Shown one piece after another: positions 43,067 through 51,609 of a stretch of DNA of 51,609 nt. Positions within the stretch are counted from its first letter, which is position 1. The number at the start of each line of letters is the position of its first letter. The notes under the pieces are model-generated. The model ran no database searches, was not told the origin of the DNA, and was given only the letters and a program-made list of their open reading frames with translations. Both the position numbers and the translations under genes were made by a program. Source of the stretch: Streptomyces malaysiense (GTDB taxonomy: Bacteria > Actinomycetota > Actinomycetes > Streptomycetales > Streptomycetaceae); the NCBI RefSeq assembly GCF_000980885.2, contig NZ_LBDA02000112.1, forward strand, positions 1 to 51,609, written 5' to 3'.

Positions 43067-43803
43067 AACTGTCGGCCGGGGCCTGGCGCAGTGGAGGGCT
43101 GGTGCGGGTGTGGGTGCGAGTGCGGGGCAGGTACGGGTGCGGAGCTGGTGCGGGTTCCTGGGCGGCCTGCTGTTCCTGGTTGAGGCTAAGGGGCGGGGGG
43201 AAGGGTCCGAGCGGGTCCGTGCGGCCGTGCGTGGTGAACGACCGGCCGAGCGGGGTGGCGACCGCGGCCCCGCCAGTTCGGACCGCCATGCTGATCCGAC
43301 GGACGGCCGGACGACCGGCTCGCCCGAGCCCGCACCGGCAACGACAGCGACACCCGCACCGGTCCGCGGCGCCGGGCCGCGGACCGCCGTACCGCCCTGC
43401 GCCCCGGGGCCGCTGAGCGCGCCCGGCGAGCCCACGCCTCCCGACCGTCCCGGCCCGTCGGCGCGGTAAACCGATGCGGCCGGGTACGGCTGACCTGGCC
43501 GGGGTGAGCTGCCCGTGGGCCGGGGTGGGTTGCCACGGACGATCAGGGCGGAGCAGGCCGGCGGACGTGCCGCGTGAGCCACGGCGCAGGCTCCGCCCCG
43601 TCGCCGTACCCGCGAGGTGAGCCGATGAGGCCCGCAGGGTCCCCGCCGGTGTGAGCCGACGGGACACGGCGCGGGAGCCGATCGAGCCGGCCCGGGGCAG
43701 GTCCGCGCGGGCCAAGCCCTCGGGCCGCCCCCGGGCCGGCCTCACCCGGTCCGGGCGGGCCGGACCCGGTACGTGGGCATGCCCGACAGGGCGAACCCCG
43801 CCC

Positions 43804-43823
43804 GACCCCGCACGTGCGGGGTC
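43804..43823. terminator. parE: parE terminator
   Basis: A 20-bp perfect palindrome (GACCCCGCAC and complement), about 50-70 bases past the parE stop on the minus strand; a likely intrinsic hairpin. Confidence 0.65.
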
Positions 43824-43871
43824 AGCCGGACCTACCCCGGCCGGAACACCCGCCCCGGCTCATCACGGACG

Positions 43872-45995
<2,124 letters not shown>

Positions 45996-46434
45996 GCGGT
46001 TCGCTCCTCGCTGAATTTCAGGTTGCCCCCTTCTGGGTAAGGGGGAGGCTTCGGTTGCCCGTCAGAGGGTACCGAGGCCTGGTAGAGCCGGTGTAACGCC
46101 ACCCTCGTCGGCTACCCAGACTAGTCCAGTCTCGCATACACGTTCGATCCCTCGATGGGGTGAAGTACATATCACGTTCCCTTGGAGGCATGAACCATTT
46201 AGGCTCCGGGCACGTCCTCATGAACAACCGGCAAGCCAGCCGGGAGGACCGAGATACTAGACAGCGCGAACCCGTAAGCATCTCCAACACGCACTACGGC
46301 ACATTCGCCGCCAACCGGCAGCAGACAGCCGCCCCGGAAGATTTTTTCCAGGAAAAGCCACGAGCGGGAACGTTTTCGGGCTGGTTGGATGTTGACCCTG
46401 GTACGACAGCTCGTCGAGCTAGAGAAGAGGCGAC
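45996..46434. other. Divergent intergenic region with a doubtful small ORF
   Basis: 440 bases between parE and the DUF7455 gene; lower GC than neighbours. It holds both promoters. TTGACC near 46394 is a candidate -35 for DUF7455, but no good -10 follows at normal spacing. An AGACT-N5-AGTCT dyad lies near 46118. A plus-strand ORF (46160-46438, GTG start) ends in a GTGA overlap with the next start, but has poor codon use (ATA, TTA, AGA) and is left unannotated as a gene. Confidence 0.5.
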
Positions 46435-46665
46435 GTGACTACTGTTCTGACCCCCGCGAGCCCGTTGACGGCCGCTGATCGCTGCGACCGCTGCGGCGCC
46501 CAGGCATACCTGCGCGTCGTCCTGCTCAGCGGCGGAGAGCTGCTCTTCTGCGCCCACCACGGTCGCAAGTTCGAGCCGGAACTCAAGAAGATCGCCGCTG
46601 AGATACAGGACGAGACGGAGCGGCTGACGACCGCCCCGAGCACCGCTTCCGAAGAAGAGCGCTGA
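46435..46665 (+). CDS. DUF7455 zinc-ribbon-like protein
   Basis: A 76-residue protein with DRCDRCGAQAY near the N-terminus and FCAHHGRKF 22 residues later, giving a CxxC/CxxH set that probably binds zinc. The C-terminal 30 residues form an acidic helix. The family is common in actinobacteria and has no known function. The GTG start (GTGACTACTG) has GAAGAGG upstream. The short zinc-binding body recalls small RNA polymerase or ribosome-associated proteins, but this is speculation. Confidence 0.87.
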   Translation: MTTVLTPASPLTAADRCDRCGAQAYLRVVLLSGGELLFCAHHGRKFEPELKKIAAEIQDETERLTTAPSTASEEER

Positions 46666-46709
46666 ATCTCGCACGGACGACGAGCCGACCCCGGCACAGG
46701 CCGGTGAAC

Positions 46710-46740
46710 GGGCGGCCGCTCCTCCCCGGAGCGGCCGCCC
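46710..46740. terminator. Bidirectional hairpin terminator
   Basis: Perfect 13-bp stem (GGGCGGCCGCTCC and complement) with a 5-base loop, between the DUF7455 stop and the convergent protease stop. Confidence 0.88.
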
Positions 46741-46773
46741 GCGCTCATACCCTCATCAACCCGCGCAAGGCCC

Positions 46774-47670
46774 TCAGGAGTCCCTGTGGGGCCTCTCACG
46801 GCCTTTCGCGAGCGCTTCCCCGTCCGCTCCGTCGCCACCCGTCCCAAGGACGCGTACGACCTCGGAGACCCGGGTGTAGACGCCGGGGCTCCCGGCCCGC
46901 CCGCAGCCGCTGCCCCAGGACACGAGCCCGATCAGCCGCCCGCCGGCCACCAGCGGGCCACCACTGTCCCCCTGGCACGCGTCGGGGCCCCCTTCGGCCT
47001 CTCCCGCGCAGAGCATGCTGGCGGCCCGGTAGACGCCCTCTGGGCCGCCCGGATAGGCGCGGCCGCAGCGGTCGTCGGCGAGCACGTGCACATCCGCCGC
47101 GTGGAGCCGGTGCGCGTAGGCACCGCCGCCGGTCAGATCGCCCCAGCCGGAGACCAGGGCCTCGGTGCCCGGCCTGTAGGCCGGGTCGCCGGGTCCCGCC
47201 ATGGCGATGACCGCGCTCTGCGGCAGCGGTTCGGCGAGCGTGACGACGGCGAAGTCGCCGGAGTTCGTCGCGCTGTCGAAACCCGGATTGACCTGGACGT
47301 CCTTCACCGCGATCTCCTGGCCCTCGGTGGAGAGCAGGTCGGTGCGGCCCGCGATGACCTTGAGGTCGCGCACACGGTCGGGCGGCGTTCCGAGGACGTC
47401 GTCGTTCATGCAGTGGGCGGCCGTGAGCACCGTGGTGCGGGCGATCGCCACGCCGCCGCAGAACTGGCCCGCGCGGGTGCCTCCGAACCGGTCACGACTG
47501 GACAGCGCCACCGTCCACGGGGCCTGCGAGACGTCGATGGGAAATCCCCCCACGACCACGCTCCGGACCGCCGCGGTTGCCGCCGGGGAGGCGCTCACCA
47601 GGGGTATGGCGGTGATGGTGGCCGCGAGCACGAGCGGCCGGATCAGGGCACGGCCAAGGGAACGGCGCAT
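46774..47670 (-). CDS. Secreted trypsin-like serine protease (S1)
   Basis: A 298-residue exported chymotrypsin-fold protease. A signal sequence of about 33 residues ends ASPAATAA, and a VVVGG segment follows where mature S1 enzymes begin. The catalytic triad is complete: His86 in LTAAHC, Asp139 in SGDFAVV, Ser236 in GDSGGPL. Asp230, six residues before the serine, lines the S1 pocket and predicts cleavage after Arg or Lys. Six cysteines could pair as in trypsins. GAGGAG precedes the ATG. No propeptide longer than a few residues is apparent, so activation may be by signal peptidase itself. Confidence 0.94.
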   Translation of the reverse strand: MRRSLGRALIRPLVLAATITAIPLVSASPAATAAVRSVVVGGFPIDVSQAPWTVALSSRDRFGGTRAGQFCGGVAIARTTVLTAAHCMNDDVLGTPPDRVRDLKVIAGRTDLLSTEGQEIAVKDVQVNPGFDSATNSGDFAVVTLAEPLPQSAVIAMAGPGDPAYRPGTEALVSGWGDLTGGGAYAHRLHAADVHVLADDRCGRAYPGGPEGVYRAASMLCAGEAEGGPDACQGDSGGPLVAGGRLIGLVSWGSGCGRAGSPGVYTRVSEVVRVLGTGGDGADGEALAKGRERPHRDS

Positions 47671-47737
47671 GTCGACTCCTCACTCAGGGTGGGAACTGGA
47701 AAACCCAGAGTGATCCACATGGTCTCCGCCCGCAGCA

Positions 47738-47773
47738 CGAAGGCCCGGCTCCCGCGAGGGGGCCGGGCCTTCG
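47738..47773 (-). terminator. hrdB: hrdB terminator
   Basis: Perfect 12-bp stem (CGAAGGCCCGGC and complement) with a 12-base loop, about 50 bases beyond the hrdB stop on the minus strand. Confidence 0.85.
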
Positions 47774-47824
47774 GTGTCGTACGACCGGCCCTGCCGGCCG
47801 GATCGCGGACTACCGGATCGCGGA

Positions 47825-49360
47825 CTAGTCGAGGTAGTCGCGCAGCACCTGGGAGCGCGACGGGTGGCGCAGCTTCGACATGGTCTTGGACTCGATCTGG
47901 CGGATGCGCTCACGAGTCACGCCGTAGACCTTGCCGATCTCGTCCAGGGTCTTCGGCTGGCCGTCGGTGAGGCCGAAGCGCATGGAGACGACGCCGGCCT
48001 CGCGCTCGGAGAGGGTGTCCAGGACCGAGTGCAGCTGCTCCTGGAGAAGGGTGAAGCTGACGGCGTCCGCGGGGACGACGGCCTCGGAGTCCTCGATGAG
48101 GTCACCGAACTCGCTGTCGCCGTCCTCGCCCAGGGGGGTGTGCAGGGAGATGGGCTCGCGGCCGTACTTCTGGACCTCGATGACCTTCTCCGGGGTCATG
48201 TCGAGTTCCTTGGCCAGTTCCTCCGGGGTGGGCTCGCGGCCCAGGTCCTGGAGCATCTGGCGCTGCACGCGGGCGAGCTTGTTGATGACCTCGACCATGT
48301 GCACCGGGATACGGATGGTGCGGGCCTGGTCGGCCATGGCGCGGGTGATCGCCTGACGGATCCACCAGGTGGCGTACGTGGAGAACTTGTAGCCCTTGGT
48401 GTAGTCGAACTTCTCGACGGCACGGATCAGACCGAGGTTGCCCTCCTGGATGAGGTCCAGGAAGAGCATGCCGCGGCCGGTGTAGCGCTTGGCCAGGGAG
48501 ACCACCAGACGGAGGTTGGCCTCCAGCAGGTGGTTCTTGGCGCGGCGGCCGTCCTCGGCGATGATCTCCAGCTCGCGCTTGAGCTTCGGGGCGAGCTTGT
48601 CGGCGTTCGCGAGCTTGTCCTCGGCGAACAGGCCGGCCTCGATGCGCTTGGCGAGCTCGACCTCCTGCTCGGCGTTGAGCAGGGGGACCTTGCCGATCTG
48701 CTTCAGGTAGTCCTTGACCGGGTCGGCGGTGGCACCGGCCGCGGCGACCTGCTGGGCGGGCGCGTCGTCCTCGTCCTCGTCGGACAGGACGAAGCCCGCG
48801 TTCTCGGCACCCTCGGGCTCGTCGCCGACCTTGGTCTCCTCGATGACCTCGTCCTCGAGGATCTCGGCGTCGTCCTTCTTGCCCGAGGTCTTCTTGGCCG
48901 CCGTCTTCTTGGCGGTGGCCTTCTTGGCGACCGTCTTCTTGGCGGTCGTCTTCTTGGCCGCGGCCTTCTTGGCGGGCGAGGCCTCTTCGGCGGGATCGGC
49001 CGGGGTGGCGGACGCCGCGGGGGCGGCCGTGGTGGCGGTGGCCTTCCTGGTGGTCACCGTCTTCGCCGCGACCGTCTTGGTGGCGGTGCGCTTGGCCGGG
49101 CTCTTCGCTGCGACGCTCTTTCGGGTGCGCTTGGGCTCTGCTGCACTGACCATCAGCGTCACACCCTCTTCCTCAAGGATCTGGTTGAGGCTGCGCAGTA
49201 CGTTCTTCCACTGAGTGGCCGGAATCTGGTCAGCTTCGAAGGCCCGACGCACATCGTCGCCGGCGATCTGCCCCTCAGCCTTTCCCCGCTCAATGAGCGC
49301 CATGACAGAGACGGACTCGGCGATCTCCGGCGGGAGCGTACGGGATGTGCTGGCCGACAC
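47825..49360 (-). CDS. hrdB: Principal RNA polymerase sigma factor HrdB
   Basis: Essential group 1 sigma-70 factor. A short N-terminal conserved part is followed by a Lys/Ala/Thr-rich insert (about 75-160), an acidic segment, then the core. Region 1.2 begins DPVKDYLKQIGKVPLL. Region 2 holds FLDLIQEGNLGLIRAVEKFDY and the -10-melting segment FSTYATWWIRQAI. Region 4.2 ends GVTRERIRQIESKTMSKL for -35 binding. The GTG start MSASTSRTL gives 511 residues, the length I recall for S. coelicolor HrdB; GAGAGG precedes it. A gene next to whiH in the same order as in S. coelicolor. Confidence 0.97.
   Translation of the reverse strand: MSASTSRTLPPEIAESVSVMALIERGKAEGQIAGDDVRRAFEADQIPATQWKNVLRSLNQILEEEGVTLMVSAAEPKRTRKSVAAKSPAKRTATKTVAAKTVTTRKATATTAAPAASATPADPAEEASPAKKAAAKKTTAKKTVAKKATAKKTAAKKTSGKKDDAEILEDEVIEETKVGDEPEGAENAGFVLSDEDEDDAPAQQVAAAGATADPVKDYLKQIGKVPLLNAEQEVELAKRIEAGLFAEDKLANADKLAPKLKRELEIIAEDGRRAKNHLLEANLRLVVSLAKRYTGRGMLFLDLIQEGNLGLIRAVEKFDYTKGYKFSTYATWWIRQAITRAMADQARTIRIPVHMVEVINKLARVQRQMLQDLGREPTPEELAKELDMTPEKVIEVQKYGREPISLHTPLGEDGDSEFGDLIEDSEAVVPADAVSFTLLQEQLHSVLDTLSEREAGVVSMRFGLTDGQPKTLDEIGKVYGVTRERIRQIESKTMSKLRHPSRSQVLRDYLD
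48890..48973 (-). repeat. hrdB: 15-bp coding repeat in hrdB
   Basis: Six copies of CTTCTTGGC (plus-strand sense) begin at 48890, 48905, 48920, 48935, 48950 and 48965, exactly 15 bases apart. They encode AKK-type pentapeptide repeats in the basic linker of HrdB. The perfect phase suggests expansion by slippage. Confidence 0.9.
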
Positions 49361-49474
49361 GAACAACCTCTCGGAACGTTGGAAAACGGCTTCCGGCACC
49401 GTCCACTGTGGACGGGAGCCGACCACCGGCCTGGGGATGGGCCGACGGCGCGGGCGCGGGCCGGGAAGATGCAC

Positions 49475-49501
49475 AGCGCCATGCCTGGCGTCCGTATTCC
49501 C
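49475..49501 (-). promoter_or_regulatory. hrdB: Candidate sigma-R-type promoter of hrdB
   Basis: On the minus strand GGGAAT (49496-49501) is followed after 18 bases by GCT (expected GTT) at 49475-49477. The sigma-R consensus is GGAAT-N18-GTT. hrdB is known to have a second, sigma-R-dependent promoter in S. coelicolor; whether this is it cannot be settled by eye because the -10 matches only two of three bases. Confidence 0.5.
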
Positions 49502-49629
49502 TTCGCGGCTGTCACCTCTTAGGTCATCGCGCTGTCCCCACGAGTGTTACGCCCATTCTGCGTGGCCCGAGTCACACCCCGTAAGCGAACAAAGACGGTC
49601 AGACATGTGCAAAAGATATCGCTCGCCGC

Positions 49630-49679
49630 ATCGCCGGACCCCGCCGGGCTCCTGAGGGGGTCCGGCGGGGTCCGGCGAT
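49630..49679 (-). terminator. whiH: whiH terminator
   Basis: Perfect 18-bp inverted repeat (arms 49630-49647 and 49662-49679, 14-base loop), about 90 bases past the whiH stop on the minus strand and upstream of the hrdB promoters. It would insulate the two genes. Confidence 0.85.
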
Positions 49680-49768
49680 GGCGGGCACGACGACCGGCAC
49701 CCGGGCCGACGCGCCATGGGAACCGCGGGAACGCCGCACACCGGCGACCGCTCCGCCCGTGGGGCGGG

Positions 49769-50656
49769 TCAGTGCTCGCGCGGGGCGGGAACCACCCGCT
49801 CCACCTCGGGGTGCGCCGTGAGCAGTTGGCGCATGGCGGCTTCCGCCGCGCCGCCGTCGCCGGTGCCGAGGGCGTCGACGATCCGCGCGTGCTGGGCGAG
49901 GGACGTGTCGTTCGGCCGGTCACACGCCGTGACCGGGCCGCCGGAGACCTGGAGGGCGGCGCCGACGATGCCGGAGAGGTGCTCCAGCATGCGGTTGCCC
50001 GCGACCTGGATGAGCAGCGCGTGGAACTCGGTGTCGGCGCGCGAGTAGGTGAGCGCGTCACCCTGCGCCATGGCGTGGCCCATGATCTCGACCATGTCGG
50101 ACAGGCGCTGCTGAACCTCCTCGCGGCCGTGTCCGGCGGCGAGACGGGCGGCGAGCGGCTCGATGGTCCAGCGCAGCTCGCTGAGCTCGCGACGCTGGTC
50201 GTCGCGCTGGGGGCCGAAGGCCCGCCACTCGATGATGTCCGGGTCGAGGAGGTTCCAGTCGCTGACCGGACGCACGCGTGTGCCCACGTTCGGCCGGGCG
50301 CTGACCAGGCCCTTGGCCTCCAGGACGCGGAGGGACTCGCGGACGACGGTGCGGGAGACCTCGAAGCGCTGGCCGATCTCCTCGGGCACCAGCGGGCGGT
50401 CCGCGCCCAGGTCGCCCGAGACGATCATCTGACCCAGCTGCTGGACGAGTTGGCCGTGCAGCCCGCGGCCGCGGCTGCCCGCGGGCCGCCGGCCGACCCG
50501 GCCCAGCTCGGATTCGCCTCCGTCCCAGGCGGGCGTTCCGACACGGTCGCCCACCGGGGCGTCGCCGTAGGAGTAGCGGTCGAGTTCGCCCGGACCGACC
50601 AGACCGGAGTCGGTGGAACGGGCGGCGGTCATCATGGTGTGCGCAAGGGTACTCAC
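49769..50656 (-). CDS. whiH: Sporulation regulator WhiH (GntR family)
   Basis: GntR/FadR-type transcription factor needed for normal sporulation septation in aerial hyphae. A Ser/Gly/Arg-rich N-terminal extension (about 60 residues, starting MSTLAHTMMTAARS) precedes the winged-helix (about 68-135; RFEVSRTVVRESLRVLEAKG is the recognition region) and a FCD ligand domain (about 150-275; HARIVDALGTGD near its end). The GTG start with AAGGA upstream gives 295 residues, the length I recall for S. coelicolor WhiH (SCO5819), and the place beside hrdB agrees. A sigma-WhiG-like -10 is found upstream. Confidence 0.93.
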   Translation of the reverse strand: MSTLAHTMMTAARSTDSGLVGPGELDRYSYGDAPVGDRVGTPAWDGGESELGRVGRRPAGSRGRGLHGQLVQQLGQMIVSGDLGADRPLVPEEIGQRFEVSRTVVRESLRVLEAKGLVSARPNVGTRVRPVSDWNLLDPDIIEWRAFGPQRDDQRRELSELRWTIEPLAARLAAGHGREEVQQRLSDMVEIMGHAMAQGDALTYSRADTEFHALLIQVAGNRMLEHLSGIVGAALQVSGGPVTACDRPNDTSLAQHARIVDALGTGDGGAAEAAMRQLLTAHPEVERVVPAPREH

Positions 50657-50748
50657 GGATCCTTTGTCGGCGTCGTCTCCAACTCCCTTGAGGTCTTTGG
50701 TGAAAAGCACACGAAAGGGTGATCGCTCACCGCGTCGCAATTGACGCC

Positions 50749-50756
50749 TTATCGGA
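50749..50756 (-). promoter_or_regulatory. whiH: Sigma-WhiG-like -10 element of whiH
   Basis: TCCGATAA on the minus strand matches seven of eight bases of the sigma-WhiG -10 consensus GCCGATAA, about 93 bases before the whiH start. The -35 (expected TAAA about 15 bases further) is poor (GTGA or CGTG). whiH is reported to be transcribed by sigma-WhiG, which agrees. Confidence 0.65.
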
Positions 50757-50822
50757 AAGAAACGAGCCACTCACGGGGAGTTGTGGGCACAAGCGGCAAC
50801 AGAACCGTAAGAACCTTGGCCA

Positions 50823-51609
50823 TCAGGCTCTGGCGCGCAGGGTCGTGAACAGATACGCGCACAGCAGTGCCGCCAGGGACAACACCATTGCGCCACCGAC
50901 GGGTTGGACGAGGAGCCGTACCACCGCGAGCACGTACCGGTCCCCTCCGAACGGCCACTGGAGCAGGAACACCTCCCGCATCCGCAGCGGCAGACCGGCC
51001 ACCGCGCGCTCGGCCGGGCCCCGGAACGCCGTGTGCATGAGAGGTACGACGGCCACGGGCACGGCGAGCACCGCGGCGAGCCCGCCCGAGGTGGACCGGA
51101 AGACACCGGCCGCGAGCACGCCGGCCCAGGAGCACCCGACGACGAGGGCGATCCAACTCGCGCTGAGCGAGAGCCAGTCCCCGGGAACCTCGGTCAGCTC
51201 CCTGCCGTAGACGAGGTAGAGCGCCTCCGCGTCGCAGCCCGCGACGAGGAAGGCGAGCAGCGTCGCGGTGACGCCGGAGACCAGGAGCTTCGCGGCCAGC
51301 AGTCCGAGCCGGCGGGGCACGGTGCCGCGGTCGGCCGCGAGGGCGGGGTGGCGGAACTCGTCCCCGAAGGCCAGCGCTCCGAGCAGCCCGGCGGCGAGCG
51401 CGACGGGCGGCAGCGGCAGCTCCCGGGGCCATGCCGCGAACAGCCGCTCCCGCGGGGTGTGGCCGATCCCGGCCAGCGCCACGGCGGTCAGCACGGACAG
51501 CACGAGCACCGCGCCGCAGACCAGGAACCCGGTGCCGACGCCCGTGGCCCGCCGGATCTCGTAGCGCAGGGGGCGCAGGGGGGTGGGAGCGGGGCGGACG
51601 GAGACGGGG
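50823..51609 (-). CDS. ABC-2-type transporter permease (partial)
   Basis: Leftward membrane protein cut by the right edge; the reading frame is open to the last base. At least six hydrophobic segments are visible (for example GFLVCGAVLVLSVLTAVALAG at its start and VVLSLAALLCAYLF-like sequence at the end). The N-terminal RYEIRRATG and the internal LAFGDEFRHPALAADRG resemble ABC-2 permeases that face an ATPase encoded next to them, probably to the right of the window. The visible part is 261 residues. An internal GTG at 51509 is not the real start, because conserved-looking sequence continues upstream of it. Confidence 0.8.
   Translation of the reverse strand, partial: PVSVRPAPTPLRPLRYEIRRATGVGTGFLVCGAVLVLSVLTAVALAGIGHTPRERLFAAWPRELPLPPVALAAGLLGALAFGDEFRHPALAADRGTVPRRLGLLAAKLLVSGVTATLLAFLVAGCDAEALYLVYGRELTEVPGDWLSLSASWIALVVGCSWAGVLAAGVFRSTSGGLAAVLAVPVAVVPLMHTAFRGPAERAVAGLPLRMREVFLLQWPFGGDRYVLAVVRLLVQPVGGAMVLSLAALLCAYLFTTLRARA

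Larger units (their letters stand above)
42822..43871. other. Gene-poor G-rich region
   Basis: About 1,050 bases with no gene I can support; unusual in this tightly packed region. Every ORF is Arg/Pro/Ala-rich low-complexity sequence of the kind that open frames in non-coding GC-rich DNA produce. Features: the inverted repeat CTCCACCC-AG-GGGTGGAG (42952-42969) upstream of the membrane protein operon, repeated GGTGGA motifs near it, a run of G-tracts at 43033-43066, and the parE terminator near its right end. It may be a decayed gene or a regulatory/structural DNA segment. Confidence 0.6.

Noticed and set aside
43110..43469. Plus-strand ORF of 119 codons in the gene-poor region
   Set aside because: Low complexity, no family resemblance, no ribosome site; composition resembles random GC-rich frames.
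42924..43745. Minus-strand ORF of 273 codons in the gene-poor region
   Set aside because: Composition is Arg/Pro/Ala/Gly with CRCRCRC-like runs and no hydrophobic core; overlapping frames on the other strand look equally weak. No ribosome site.

Overview
The window comes from a high-GC actinomycete, almost certainly a Streptomyces. Third codon positions are nearly all G or C, and GTG and TTG starts are common. It carries sporulation and division genes known from this genus (whiH, sepH), the principal sigma factor hrdB with a Lys/Ala/Thr-rich insert, and the cutR/cutS pair. From memory, order and content match the S. coelicolor core chromosome between about SCO5818 and SCO5867, read in reverse. 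I see no phage, insertion sequence, CRISPR array, tRNA or rRNA.

Left part (1-13.9 kb): a DUF3093 membrane protein; a DUF4193 zinc-ribbon protein followed by a conserved 297-residue protein; the cutR-cutS envelope two-component system; a 57-residue acidic protein; an inositol-phosphatase-family enzyme coupled to ferrochelatase (hemH/cpfC); a divergent MFS transporter coupled to a sugar-lactone-type flavin oxidase; a membrane protein with a Pro/Ser/Gly tail; the FtsZ regulator sepH; a two-domain rhodanese; and a double-VOC protein. Several convergent pairs are separated by long perfect hairpins.

Middle (13.9-29 kb): a five-gene leftward operon (GNAT/acyl-CoA-synthetase-like protein, small unknown, DUF5998, alkaline-phosphatase-family protein, thymidine kinase); ptsH with a DasR-type operator; a GntR/FCD regulator; an M23 peptidase behind a c-di-AMP (ydaO-type) riboswitch; a catalytic plus non-catalytic M16 peptidase pair; topoisomerase IV subunit A (parC); and a COG0523 metal-chaperone GTPase.

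Carbon/transport region (29-43 kb): a citrate synthase divergent from a second citrate synthase that carries an N-terminal helix-turn-helix domain, with an AT-rich operator-like island between them; a sucrase/ferredoxin-like protein behind an iron box; a CitA/DcuS-type sensor kinase and its CitB/DcuR-type regulator separated by a three-gene ABC uptake operon; a DUF485/solute symporter pair; and a NarL-type two-component system with a small membrane protein. A gene-poor, G-rich kilobase follows.

Right part (43.8 kb-end): topoisomerase IV subunit B (parE), a small DUF7455 zinc-ribbon protein, a secreted trypsin-like protease, hrdB, whiH, and a permease running off the right edge.

Most of this is conserved Streptomyces housekeeping and regulation. 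The regulatory DNA is the richest part: two iron-box-like sites, a dre site, a riboswitch, sigma-WhiG-like and sigma-R-like promoters, and repeat clusters. The least-described candidate systems are the citrate synthase/HTH-citrate synthase pair and the sensor-ABC-regulator block.
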